A DNA stretch of 45,992 nucleotides from Acidimicrobiia bacterium UBA4744 (GTDB lineage: Bacteria; Actinomycetota; Acidimicrobiia; Spongiisociales; UBA4744), in the NCBI GenBank assembly GCA_002403855.1, contig DHIO01000035.1, forward strand, positions 25,923 through 71,914. Direction: 5' to 3'. The position numbers and the translations under genes were made by a program. Below the pieces are notes generated by a model. That model made no database searches, was not told where the DNA came from, and was given only the letters and a program-made list of their open reading frames with translations. The first letter of the stretch is position 1. Each line of letters opens with the position of its first letter. Shown here piece by piece: positions 31,353 through 39,728 of this stretch.

Positions 31353-33407
31353 ATGAGTAGCGAACCAACTCCGGACAGCTTCACCATCGTCTTCCAGCCA
31401 TCCGGGGTGCGCGGCAAGGTCGAGGAGGGGACCACCCTGCGTCGGGCTGCAACCCAGCTGGGGGTGGAGATCGAGAGCATCTGCGCCGACACGGCCACCT
31501 GCGGCAAGTGCCGGGTGCTGATCGAGGACGGCCACCTCGGCAAGGTCCACTCTTCTCCCACTCACGCCTCTGCGATGCGCCCCACCGAAGAGCAGTGGAT
31601 CACCAAACGCGCCAAGACCTGGCGGCGGATGGGTCTGGATCCCGAGCGACTCCGGCTGTCCTGTCAAGCCGAGGTGCACGGCGACATGGTGGTGTTCGTC
31701 CCGGAATCGAGCCGGGGGAATCGCCAGATCATCCGCAAGTCCGCCACCGACCGGGTAATCGAGATCCGCCCGGCTGTGCGACGCTACTACGTCGAAGTCG
31801 AGCCGGCGACGTTGGACAACCCGCGGGGCGATCTCGAGCGTCTCTCCCAGAGCCTGGTGGAGGCTATGGACCGCGTTCATCCCGAACCGGACTGGACCGC
31901 TCCACCGGCCGATGCCTTGACCATTGATTTTCATGCTCTTCGCCACCTTGCCGATGCCCTCCGGGATGGCAACTGGTCGGTCTCGGTTACCGTCTGGCAG
32001 GATCGGGAGATCCTCGATGTTCGGCCCGGCTACCGGGAAGAGCTCTACGGCATCGCGGTCGACGTCGGCAGCACTGCCGTGGCCGTCTACGTGTGCGACC
32101 TGATCACCGGCGAGGTCGTCACCAGCGAGTCGATGATGAACCCGCAGACGGCCTTCGGCGACGACATCATGTCGCGCATGACCTACGCCAACGAGCACGA
32201 GGACGGGTTGGCGACGCTGCACGATGCCGTCATCACCGGACTGAATTCGCTCATTACCCGTGCCCGCCGGGCTGCGCGTATCCAACCCGAAGATCTTCTC
32301 GAACTGGTGATCGTCGGCAACACCACGATGCATCATCTGCTGCTGGGTCTCACCACCAAACACCTGAGCACGGTGCCGTTCGTGCCGACCTCCCACCGTC
32401 CTCTGGACGTCAAGGCACGGGACCTGGGCCTCGACGTCAACCCGGGCGCCAATGTGCATCTGCTGCCCATCGCAGCGAGTTTCGTAGGTGCAGACGCCAT
32501 GGGGGTGATCATTGCCGAGGAACCTCACAAACAAGACGAGAACCTGCTCATCATCGACATCGGCACCAACGCGGAGTTGGTGCTGGGCAACCGCCACGGC
32601 CTGGTCTGTACCTCCACTCCGACCGGACCGGCGTTCGAAGGCGCCCATATCGAGTACGGGATGCGAGCCGCGGTGGGGGCTATTGAGCGAATCGAGATCA
32701 ATGCCGAGTCGCTCGAGCCCCGCTATCGGGTGATTGGAACGGAAGGTTGGGAACCGGCAGCGACCGAGGATCGCACCGGACCCGTGAAGGGGATTTGCGG
32801 GTCGGCGATCATCGACGGAGTGGCGGAGATGTTCAGGGTGGGGATCCTCAGTCCACGGGGACACTTTGCCAAGGGGATCGACTCACCCCGGGTCCGCCAA
32901 GGAGAGTTGGGGTGGGAGTACGTGATCGCCTGGGAGTCGGAAACGTCCATAGGACGTGACATCCCGATCACTCTCGACGATGTGCGCCAGATTCAGCTTG
33001 CCAAGGCGGCTCTCTATACCGCGGCGCAAATCCTTCTCCGCGAACTCGGATTGCAGACGCCCGACAAGATCATTCTGGCCGGCGCATTCGGTTCGCATAT
33101 CGACACCACCAAGGCCCTTATGCTCGGGATGATCCCGGACTGTCCACTGGATCGGGTCTTCTCGGTCGGCAACGCTGCCGGCGACGGGGCGCGGATAGCC
33201 CTCCTCAACCGCTACAAGCGTGAAGAGGCAGCAGAGATCGCCGCCAGTATTCGGCGGGTGGAGTTGCCGGTGGACCCGGACTTCCAAAGCGAGTACATGC
33301 TGGCGATGAACTTTCCGCACATGTCGAATCCGTTCCCCAGCGTTGCCCATCTGATTCCGGACAACGGCCCCGATCCCATGGCCAAACGTTTCACCGGAGG
33401 ACGGTGA
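31353..33407 (+). CDS. Reductive activator of corrinoid methyltransferase proteins ([2Fe-2S] + ASKHA, RACo-like)
   Basis: 684 residues. The N-terminal ~110 residues form a plant-type [2Fe-2S] ferredoxin domain with C44, C50, C53 and C104 as ligands (SICADTATCGKC and LRLSCQ). A linker follows, then a large ASKHA/DUF4445 ATPase domain with AVDVGSTAVAVYVCDL, VGNTTMHHLL, IDIGTNAELVLGN and GAFGSHIDTTKALMLG. Such proteins (RACo, and functionally RamA) use ATP to push reduction of inactive Co(II) to Co(I) in corrinoid proteins. It differs from methanogen RamA, which carries C-terminal [4Fe-4S] clusters. It should serve both corrinoid proteins in this window. The ATG at 31353 has a weak ribosome site. 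Confidence 0.9.
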   Translation: MSSEPTPDSFTIVFQPSGVRGKVEEGTTLRRAATQLGVEIESICADTATCGKCRVLIEDGHLGKVHSSPTHASAMRPTEEQWITKRAKTWRRMGLDPERLRLSCQAEVHGDMVVFVPESSRGNRQIIRKSATDRVIEIRPAVRRYYVEVEPATLDNPRGDLERLSQSLVEAMDRVHPEPDWTAPPADALTIDFHALRHLADALRDGNWSVSVTVWQDREILDVRPGYREELYGIAVDVGSTAVAVYVCDLITGEVVTSESMMNPQTAFGDDIMSRMTYANEHEDGLATLHDAVITGLNSLITRARRAARIQPEDLLELVIVGNTTMHHLLLGLTTKHLSTVPFVPTSHRPLDVKARDLGLDVNPGANVHLLPIAASFVGADAMGVIIAEEPHKQDENLLIIDIGTNAELVLGNRHGLVCTSTPTGPAFEGAHIEYGMRAAVGAIERIEINAESLEPRYRVIGTEGWEPAATEDRTGPVKGICGSAIIDGVAEMFRVGILSPRGHFAKGIDSPRVRQGELGWEYVIAWESETSIGRDIPITLDDVRQIQLAKAALYTAAQILLRELGLQTPDKIILAGAFGSHIDTTKALMLGMIPDCPLDRVFSVGNAAGDGARIALLNRYKREEAAEIAASIRRVELPVDPDFQSEYMLAMNFPHMSNPFPSVAHLIPDNGPDPMAKRFTGGR

Positions 33408-33419
33408 GCCCGAGGTCTT

Positions 33420-34028
33420 TCAGAACGAGGGGGGCGAGCTCACGATGAGAAACCGTGCCCGATCGTCCCCGACGACCCGCCACTCATGGGGGAGGGATGC
33501 CGGATAGGTCAGGGTATCCCCTGGGTTGAGCACCGTCGACGAGTGGTCGCGAATGGCGATCTCGACGGATCCCTCGATGATGTAGACCATCTCTTCGCCT
33601 GCATGCTCGAGCTCACATCCCGACTCGGCACCCGGTTGAGCTGTGATCAGGTTGGGTTCCATCTGATGGTCCGGACCCTCGATGAGGAAGCACACTGTGG
33701 CTCCGGAGGAGAGCTCGTAGCATCGCGTGTCCTTGCCGCGGACCAGGCTGACATCGGTCCGCGGTCTCACGTCGAGCAGGGCTTGGGAGGTGGTTCCCAA
33801 TGCGGCGGCCACCTGGTGGAGCGCCAGCAAAGAGGGCATCGCCTTTCCGTTCTCCAACTGGCTGAGGAATGGCTGGGAGAGCCCACACTGGTCGGCGAGT
33901 TGTTGGAGGGTCAGGCCCTGGCTCCTGCGACGGGCACGAAGCGACCGACCCAGCGCGATTGCCAATTCTCGACCGTCGACTTCACCGGTTGGCGGCGCTG
34001 CAACCGAAGGACGTGACAGTGTGGACAT
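33420..34028 (-). CDS. XRE-family transcriptional regulator with C-terminal cupin domain
   Basis: 202 residues. A helix-turn-helix of the XRE/Cro type spans about 26-78 (RRSQGLTLQQLADQCGLSQ then FLSQLENGKAMPSLLAL). A cupin beta-barrel covers about 110-200 (AGEEMVYIIEGSVEIAI, LNPGDTLTYPASLPHEW). Family members (PuuR, SinR-like) sense small metabolites through the cupin and usually repress catabolic genes. GGAG sits five bases before the ATG. It lies in the middle of the cluster between two oppositely directed operons, and a degenerate operator copy lies just upstream, so it is the best candidate to control the shared TATTGAT-N3-ATCAATA sites. Confidence 0.9.
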   Translation of the reverse strand: MSTLSRPSVAAPPTGEVDGRELAIALGRSLRARRRSQGLTLQQLADQCGLSQPFLSQLENGKAMPSLLALHQVAAALGTTSQALLDVRPRTDVSLVRGKDTRCYELSSGATVCFLIEGPDHQMEPNLITAQPGAESGCELEHAGEEMVYIIEGSVEIAIRDHSSTVLNPGDTLTYPASLPHEWRVVGDDRARFLIVSSPPSF

Positions 34029-34039
34029 CGCAACTCCGA

Positions 34040-34056
34040 TATTAGCTACATCAAAC
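34040..34056. promoter_or_regulatory. Degenerate regulon operator F (upstream of the XRE-cupin gene)
   Basis: TATTAGC-TAC-ATCAAAC keeps the spacing and part of both half-sites of TATTGAT-N3-ATCAATA but has five mismatches. It overlaps the 3' end of the xanthine-dehydrogenase-type gene and ends 12 bases before the regulator's start codon, next to TAATAT, a possible -10. It would fit autoregulation, but alone it is weak. Confidence 0.35.
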
Positions 34057-36366
34057 CCGGCCTCTGTTCATCGCATGGAACAGACGCTCGGGGGTGATGG
34101 GAATCTCGATGATCGGCACTCCGGCTGCGTCGGCAACGGCGTTGGCGATCGCCGGTCCGGGCCCGAGGATGGGATGCTCGCCGATCCCCTTGGCGCCGAA
34201 CGGCCCTTTGGCGTCGGGTATTTCAATGATCGACGAGTCGATTGAGGGTGTATCGAGAATGGTCGGAAGGTGGTAGTCGACGAAGTTGGGGTTCTGGATC
34301 CGGCCGTCCTCGACGACCATCTCCTCGAACAGGCAACCCCCCAACCCCTGGGCCACGGCACCCTCGATCTGGCCCTCGAGGGTCATCGGGTTGATGGCCC
34401 GCCCAACGTCGTGGCAGGCGGTATAGCCGGTGACCCGTATCTGACCGGTGTCCCGATCGATCTCGACTTCGGCAACGTGCGTCCCGAACGCGTATGAGGG
34501 ATACTCTCCCTCGGCCAGGCCGCCACCGGGCGGTGTCTCGTGGTGGCGGTATGCGAACCATGACCCGATCCCGACCAGAGGTCCGCCAAAACCGTACAAC
34601 GAAGTACCGGCCACTTCCGCCAGGCTCAGGCCTCCTGCGGGGTCGTTCTTGCGAAACGCTCGTTCACCATCGACGATGACCTCGTCGGCTTCGCATTCGA
34701 GACCCTCTGCTGCCCGTTGGGCGATCTTCGACCGCAGATCTTCGCTGGCCAATCGGACCGCGCTACCGTTGTCGAACACCGTGCGGCTGGCGATGGAACC
34801 CTCGTCGTACGAGGTGCTGTCCGAGTCGGGTGCACCGACCGCCACCGAGTCGAACGGCACACCGAGGGTCTCGGCGGCGATCTGACAAAGGACGGTATGA
34901 GTGCCGGTGCCGATGTCCACTGCCGCTGTGGTTATCCCGATCGTGCCGTCACCGTTGAGCCGTACTTGTGCCGAAGATGCCAGCAATCCCACCGTCTTCA
35001 CGACGTTGGCAATACCGATTCCCCGGTTGGGGTCGAGACGGTCCTTCTTGTCCCAGTAGCCGGACTCTTCCAGGGCCCGTTGCATGGTTTCCCGGATGTG
35101 CACGTCATGGACCTTCGACGTCGAGATCAGCTCGTCTCCCTCCTCGATCAGGTTCTTGAGCCGCAGCTCGGCCGGATCCATGGAGAGTCTTCGAGCCAGG
35201 GTGTCCATGTGGGCTTCCAGGGCAAAGACGGCCTGGATGGTTCCGTAGCCGCGCATGCAACCGAAGTCCGGGTTGTTCGTATAGACGGCCCGGGACCGGG
35301 CTCTCATCGCCGGGACGCGATACACGCCCTCCGACGAGCTGAGGGCGTGGGTGGCAGTTCCCGTCACGTGATCGGAGTACCCCCCGGCGTCGGCCACAAT
35401 GTCCACCTCCCCGGCCGTCAGGGTTCCGTCCTTCATGGCGCCCAGCTTGATCCTGATGCTGTACGGTGCTCGGGCCCGGGCGGCAAAGAACTCCTCCTCT
35501 CGGGTCATGGCCAGCCGGACTGCCCGGCCGGTTTTCTGGGCCAGCAATGCACAGAGTGGCTCCAGGTTCGCCATCAGCTTGCCGCCGAAGCCGCCTCCAA
35601 ACTCGAGGGGAATGACCTTCACTTGGGTCATCGGCAGGTCCAGGGCTTCGGAGAGAATCGTGTGGCAGACGCTGAGCTGCTGGGTGGCGGTCCAGACGGT
35701 GAGGCGGCCCCGAGGATCGAAACCGGCCACACAGGCGTGAGGTTCGATGGCGGCATGGTTGATGGCGCCGGTCTTGTAGGTGCCTTCGATCACCACGTCC
35801 GAGTAGGCGAAGGCCTGGTCCACGTTCCCCCTGGAAAGCTCTGCCTCCATGCACACGTTGCCGTATCGCACGTAGGGGAAGCCCGCCTCGTATTCGGCGA
35901 TGCCGGGGTGAAGCTGGGGAGCGTCGGGATCCAGCGCTGCTTCGGTGGTCAGCAGCGGCTCCCGATCCTCGTAGGTCACTCGGATGAGCTTGACGGCCTG
36001 TTCGGCGATACGCTCGGAGGTTGCCGCCACGGCGGCAACGTGCTCGCCGATGAACTTCACCTCGCCCTTGGCCAGAATCACCTTGTCCTTGATATAGCCC
36101 CCATAGCGGCGGTCCGGAGCGTCGTCACCCGTCACCACCGCCTTGACGCCCGGAAGGGCCAGAGCGCGACTGGGGTCGATGTCGACGATACGGGCGTAAG
36201 GACGATCGCTGAACAGGATCTTGGCGTGCAACATGTCCTTCAGATAGAAATCAGTGCTGTAGACGGCGGCACCGGTGACCTTGTTCTTCCCGTCGACGCG
36301 AGGCACAGAGTGACCGATGGTCTGGTATTCGCCGGCAACTCGTTCTTCGATGGTCGGAGCCGTCAT
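34051..36366 (-). CDS. Xanthine dehydrogenase-family molybdenum hydroxylase, Mo-binding (large) subunit
   Basis: 771 residues. It begins with the XDH 'ald' domain (IGHSVPRVDGKNKVTGAA) and has the cofactor-binding segments EFGGGFGGK, GYGTIQAVFALEAHMD, AAVDIGTGTHTVLCQIAAE (core DIGTGTHTVL), and the catalytic Glu in GAKGIGEHPILGPGPAIANAV (core KGIGEHPILG). The enzyme hydroxylates an aldehyde or an N-heterocyclic C-H using water. No AYXCSFR loop of CO dehydrogenase is present. The ATG at 36366 overlaps the FeS-subunit stop (ATGA). It is the third gene of the FAD-FeS-Mo operon. Substrate unknown. Confidence 0.92.
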   Translation of the reverse strand: MTAPTIEERVAGEYQTIGHSVPRVDGKNKVTGAAVYSTDFYLKDMLHAKILFSDRPYARIVDIDPSRALALPGVKAVVTGDDAPDRRYGGYIKDKVILAKGEVKFIGEHVAAVAATSERIAEQAVKLIRVTYEDREPLLTTEAALDPDAPQLHPGIAEYEAGFPYVRYGNVCMEAELSRGNVDQAFAYSDVVIEGTYKTGAINHAAIEPHACVAGFDPRGRLTVWTATQQLSVCHTILSEALDLPMTQVKVIPLEFGGGFGGKLMANLEPLCALLAQKTGRAVRLAMTREEEFFAARARAPYSIRIKLGAMKDGTLTAGEVDIVADAGGYSDHVTGTATHALSSSEGVYRVPAMRARSRAVYTNNPDFGCMRGYGTIQAVFALEAHMDTLARRLSMDPAELRLKNLIEEGDELISTSKVHDVHIRETMQRALEESGYWDKKDRLDPNRGIGIANVVKTVGLLASSAQVRLNGDGTIGITTAAVDIGTGTHTVLCQIAAETLGVPFDSVAVGAPDSDSTSYDEGSIASRTVFDNGSAVRLASEDLRSKIAQRAAEGLECEADEVIVDGERAFRKNDPAGGLSLAEVAGTSLYGFGGPLVGIGSWFAYRHHETPPGGGLAEGEYPSYAFGTHVAEVEIDRDTGQIRVTGYTACHDVGRAINPMTLEGQIEGAVAQGLGGCLFEEMVVEDGRIQNPNFVDYHLPTILDTPSIDSSIIEIPDAKGPFGAKGIGEHPILGPGPAIANAVADAAGVPIIEIPITPERLFHAMNRGRV

Positions 36367-36836
36367 TCGCTCGCCTCCTCCATCAACAAGGCCGCCGCGT
36401 TGACCGAATCGATGATCTTGCTGTAGCCGGTGCAACGGCAGAGGTTGCCGGCGAGACCGGACCGGATCTCCGCTTCCGTGGGGTGGGGATGGTCGGCTAA
36501 GAGGCCGGCGGTCATCATGATGACTCCGGGGGTGCAGTAGCCGCACTGCACACCACCAAAGTCGATGAAGCTCTGCTGGATGGGATGGATCTCGTCACCG
36601 GTAGACAGGCCTTCGATCGTGGTGATCGATTTGCCTTCCGCGGTGGCGGTGAGGACGAGACAGCTGGTGACCGCTCGTCCGTCCATCAAGACCGTACAAG
36701 CACCGCAATCTCCGGTTCCGCAGCCCTTCTTGGACCCCGTGAGCCCGAGATCCTCGCGCAGCGTGTCGAGAAGGGTTGCGTCGGGGTAGGGATCGACGAG
36801 GTGTTCTTCCCCGTTGATGCGAAGTGAAACAATCAT
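36363..36836 (-). CDS. Xanthine dehydrogenase-family hydroxylase, [2Fe-2S] subunit
   Basis: 157 residues with both cluster motifs: the plant-type site GSKKGCGTGDCGACTVL plus VTSCLV, and the helical site QCGYCTPGVIMM plus NLCRCTGYSKI. It relays electrons from the molybdenum centre to the FAD subunit. Its ATG at 36836 overlaps the FAD-subunit stop by four bases, and its own stop overlaps the large subunit start, so all three subunits are translationally coupled. Confidence 0.95.
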   Translation of the reverse strand: MIVSLRINGEEHLVDPYPDATLLDTLREDLGLTGSKKGCGTGDCGACTVLMDGRAVTSCLVLTATAEGKSITTIEGLSTGDEIHPIQQSFIDFGGVQCGYCTPGVIMMTAGLLADHPHPTEAEIRSGLAGNLCRCTGYSKIIDSVNAAALLMEEASE

Positions 36837-37705
36837 GGCGCCGCCTCCAGGTCCTCAAAGGCCGCGAGGAGCATCCTCGTGACGAGACGCTCCACCATCT
36901 CCCGGCGATAGCCGGCCGATGCCCGTACGTCGTCGATCGGTGACGTGGCGTCGGCTGCCAAGCGACCGGCTTCGCTCGCCACTCCGGCGTCGACGGTTCC
37001 GGCGGCTTCTACGTGCGCTTCGGCGATGGTCGCTCGGAGGGGTGTGGGGGCCACCGCGGCGAGTCCGATTCTCGCTTGCAGGATTCGGTCGTACCTGCTC
37101 AGCGAAACGGCCACCCCGACGATGGCCAGGTCCATGGCTCTGCGGGGGCTGAGCTTCGTGTAGGAGGCCACGGAGCGGGGTTGAGGCCAGGGCACCCACA
37201 AGGCTTCCACTAGTTCACCGGGATCCAGGACGGTCTGACCCGGTCCCGTGAAGAATCCCGCCAGAGGGACCTGCCTCCGACCGGCAGCCGATCGGATGAT
37301 GGCCTCTGTGTCGAGGACCAACAACGGCGCGATCGTGTCTGCGGACGGTGAGGCATTGCAGACGTTGCCGCCGAGCGTTGCCAGGTTCCTGATCTGGGGT
37401 CCGGCCACCGATGCTGCTCCCTCAACGAGCACCGGCAACCGTTCTTGGATGAGCTCTGAACCGATCACGTCGGTGAGCCGAACAGCCGCCCCGATACGAA
37501 CCCCTTCCGGTTCTTCAACGATGTGAACCAGGTCGTCGATGCCCGTGACGTCGACGACCGTGAGATTCTCGTCGGGCTCGTTCTGGTATCTCAACAAGAG
37601 GTCGGTCCCTCCGGCCAGAACGCGTGGGTGCCGATCCCGGTCACCCAGAATGGCCAGAACCTGGGGAAGGCTTCTGCCCCGGACTACCTCATCGATCGCC
37701 GCCAT
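36833..37705 (-). CDS. Xanthine dehydrogenase-family hydroxylase, FAD-binding (medium) subunit
   Basis: 290 residues. FAD-binding marks of the PCMH/VAO fold are VLAGGTDLLLRYQNEP and ATLGGNVCNASPSADTIAPLL (core TLGGNVCNASPSADT). The C-terminal CO-dehydrogenase flavoprotein domain follows (SVASYTKLSPRRAMDLAIVG, core YTKLSPRRAMDLAIV). I chose the ATG at 37705 (MAAIDEVVRGRSLP); the frame is open to 37822, but that extension crosses the promoter and operator C. It is the first gene of the operon and passes electrons on to NAD or another acceptor. Confidence 0.92.
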   Translation of the reverse strand: MAAIDEVVRGRSLPQVLAILGDRDRHPRVLAGGTDLLLRYQNEPDENLTVVDVTGIDDLVHIVEEPEGVRIGAAVRLTDVIGSELIQERLPVLVEGAASVAGPQIRNLATLGGNVCNASPSADTIAPLLVLDTEAIIRSAAGRRQVPLAGFFTGPGQTVLDPGELVEALWVPWPQPRSVASYTKLSPRRAMDLAIVGVAVSLSRYDRILQARIGLAAVAPTPLRATIAEAHVEAAGTVDAGVASEAGRLAADATSPIDDVRASAGYRREMVERLVTRMLLAAFEDLEAAP

Positions 37706-37738
37706 CGCGCACGCTCCCGAGCTCGAGTCTGTGAAGCG

Positions 37739-37768
37739 AGTATACAAAAGGATTATTGATTCGATCAA
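37739..37768 (-). promoter_or_regulatory. Predicted promoter of the three-subunit Mo-hydroxylase operon
   Basis: On the minus strand, -35 TTGATC (37768-37763) lies inside operator C and is followed after 18 bases by -10 TATACT (37744-37739, five of six consensus). The FAD-subunit start codon is 34 bases downstream of the -10. Confidence 0.65.
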
Positions 37769-37770
37769 TA
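37754..37770. promoter_or_regulatory. Regulon operator site C (between the Mo-hydroxylase operon and the UroD-like gene)
   Basis: TATTGAT-TCG-ATCAATA, a perfect 7+7 inverted repeat with a 3-base centre. It covers the -35 of the leftward hydroxylase promoter and lies 126 bases upstream of the rightward UroD-like gene, so one site may govern both. Confidence 0.8.
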
Positions 37771-37896
37771 GGAGAGACGAGGTGTCTTTGCTCCTCCCGG
37801 ACGGTCCTGGCTCTCCGAACATCCTGAACTCAGGTCCGACCGTTCCAGGTACGCTGAAGGTTCAACACGGCCGGCAACCCCGGAAAGGGATGGGAC

Positions 37897-39066
37897 GTGA
37901 CGATGACCCCGAAGGAACGGGTGCTCGCAACCATCAACCATCAGGAACCCGATCGGGTACCGATCGTGCTGGGTGTGAGCAACGCCACCGGCATCAAGAT
38001 GAAGCCCTATCGAGCCCTCAAGCAACTCATTGGTGTCAACGCCGAGGATCGGTACCTGTACGACTGGCCCGAACTGGGCACCGCGGCCCCCGACGAAGAG
38101 ACTCTGACCCGGCTGGGAGTCGACGTCCGGGGAGTGCTGGACTTGGAGCCCGACTGGGTGCTGGAGAAGAACCGATCTCGTCCGCCGCACAGCGACTATG
38201 TCGACTCCTGGGGGTCAGGAGCAAAGGAAGTGACCCCCGGCGAATGGTTCCCGATGGTCACCCCGTTGGCGGCCGCGACAACGACCGAAGAGATCGAGCG
38301 CTACGACTGGCCGGACATGGACGACCCGACTCGGGTTGCCCACGTGGCCGAACAGGCTGCAGCCCTGGCCGCCGAGAATGAATACGCGATCCTGGCTACC
38401 CCTTGGTTGCTCTTCCCCCTGGAGCGCGCCTTTGCGATGCAGGGAATGGATACGTTCCTGATGAATCTGGCAATGTACCCGGACTTTGCCGAGGCGCTGC
38501 TCTGGAAGATCGAGGAGTTGTGCAAGACGCTGATGGGTCACTTCCTGGCGGCCCTCGGTGAAAACGTCGACATCATCAAGGTCGGGGACGATCTCGGCAC
38601 GCAGGAGAGCTTGTTGATGTCTCCCCAGATGTACCGGCAGATCCTCAAACCCGTCCACGCCGACTTCCTCCGGTTCATCAAGGGGCGCACCGGAGCCAAG
38701 GTGCTCTTCCACACTGATGGGGACGTCTTCCCCCTAGTCGACGACCTGATCGAGATTGGCGTCGACATTCTGAATCCAATTCAGACGTCGGCCGGAAAGA
38801 TGGCAAACCTGGAAGAATTGAAAGGCCGGTACGGACAGGACCTGATCTTCTGTGGCGGTATCGACACCAGTCGAGTGCTGCCGCATGGTTCTCCCGAAGA
38901 CGTGCGCCGGGAGGTCAAGAGGGTCATAGAAACACTGGGCGTGGGTGGCGGGCTCATGATCGGCGCGGTACACACTGTGATGAACGACGTGCCCGCCGAG
39001 AACGTCCTCGCCATGGTGGAAGCGGTCGAGGAGTTCGGCCACTATCCATTGGGGGAGGCGACATGA
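37897..39066 (+). CDS. UroD-family (MtaA/MtbA/CmuA-like) corrinoid methyltransferase
   Basis: 389 residues. The uroporphyrinogen-decarboxylase fold begins TPKERVLATINHQEPDRVPI. It has the methyltransferase-type segments KVGDDLGTQESLLMSPQMYR, VLFHTDGDVFPLV, GVDILNPIQ and LIFCGGIDTSRVLPHG. In MtaA/MtbA the zinc ligands are H-x-C and a later Cys; here they read H272-x-D274 and C319, so the first Cys is replaced by Asp, as in several bacterial UroD-like methyltransferases. It overlaps the second corrinoid gene by ATGA, giving a split version of the CmuA layout. It either demethylates a substrate or passes methyl to an acceptor. GTG start at 37897 (ATG at 37903 possible). Confidence 0.85.
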   Translation: MTMTPKERVLATINHQEPDRVPIVLGVSNATGIKMKPYRALKQLIGVNAEDRYLYDWPELGTAAPDEETLTRLGVDVRGVLDLEPDWVLEKNRSRPPHSDYVDSWGSGAKEVTPGEWFPMVTPLAAATTTEEIERYDWPDMDDPTRVAHVAEQAAALAAENEYAILATPWLLFPLERAFAMQGMDTFLMNLAMYPDFAEALLWKIEELCKTLMGHFLAALGENVDIIKVGDDLGTQESLLMSPQMYRQILKPVHADFLRFIKGRTGAKVLFHTDGDVFPLVDDLIEIGVDILNPIQTSAGKMANLEELKGRYGQDLIFCGGIDTSRVLPHGSPEDVRREVKRVIETLGVGGGLMIGAVHTVMNDVPAENVLAMVEAVEEFGHYPLGEAT

Positions 39067-39713
39067 GCAGCTCCCAGGACGTCTTCGCGGCGGTTCACCA
39101 ACATATCCTCGAAGGGAACTCCGAGCAGGCTGTTTCGTCGACCCGGGAGGGGCTGAGTGCCGGCCTGGCCCCGATGACGCTGGTATACGAGGCCATGATT
39201 CCCGCTCTCCAAGAGGTCGGGCGACGATTCGAAGCCGGCGACTACTTCCTCCCCGAGATGCTGGTAGCAGCCGCCGCGATGCAAGCCTCGATGGAGGTCG
39301 TGCGTCCCCTGCTGGCGGAATCCGAGGCGGAACCCATCGGCATCTTCGTCATGGGCACGGTGGCCGGGGATATCCACGACATCGGCAAGAACCTCTGCAA
39401 CGTGATGTTGGAGAGCGGCGGCTTCCGGGTCATCGACCTGGGCATCAACGTTCCGGCCGACGCCTTCGTCGAAGCCATCCGTGAGCACCGGCCCGATGCA
39501 GTGGGAATGAGCGCATTCGTAACCACGACCATGCCGGAAGTCGACCGAACCATCCAAGCCATCGAAGCGGCAGGACTTCGCAACGAGGTCAAGATCATGG
39601 TGGGAGGCGCCCCGCTGGACCAGGAGTATGCAGACCAGGTGGGGGCGGACGGATACGCGCCTGATGCCAACTCGACGGTCCGGGTGACCAAGCAACTTCT
39701 CGGTCTCGAGTAG
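39063..39713 (+). CDS. Second corrinoid methyltransferase protein (MtbC/MtmC-like)
   Basis: 216 residues. Helical cap with YFLPEMLVAAAAMQASM, then the B12 motif GDIHDIGKN with D103, H105 and G108, at the same residue numbers as in the other corrinoid protein of the window. GMSAFVTTTMPEVDRTI and VGGAPLDQEYADQVGADGYAPDA (shown in part: GGAPLDQEYADQVGADGYA) complete the fold. It is coupled to the UroD-like gene by an ATGA overlap, which pairs it with that enzyme rather than with the MtmB-like one. It ends 15 bases before the converging fused hydroxylase gene. Confidence 0.93.
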   Translation: MSSSQDVFAAVHQHILEGNSEQAVSSTREGLSAGLAPMTLVYEAMIPALQEVGRRFEAGDYFLPEMLVAAAAMQASMEVVRPLLAESEAEPIGIFVMGTVAGDIHDIGKNLCNVMLESGGFRVIDLGINVPADAFVEAIREHRPDAVGMSAFVTTTMPEVDRTIQAIEAAGLRNEVKIMVGGAPLDQEYADQVGADGYAPDANSTVRVTKQLLGLE

Positions 39714-39728
39714 CCGCCCGACCGGAGC

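Noticed and set aside
34051..36546. An 831-residue Mo subunit
   Set aside because: The first 60 residues are a shadow of the FeS subunit; the ATG at 36366 fits the ATGA coupling.
37897..39066. Haem-biosynthesis uroporphyrinogen decarboxylase (hemE)
   Set aside because: It is coupled to a corrinoid protein and shows methyltransferase-type motifs near H272 and C319; no haem genes are nearby.
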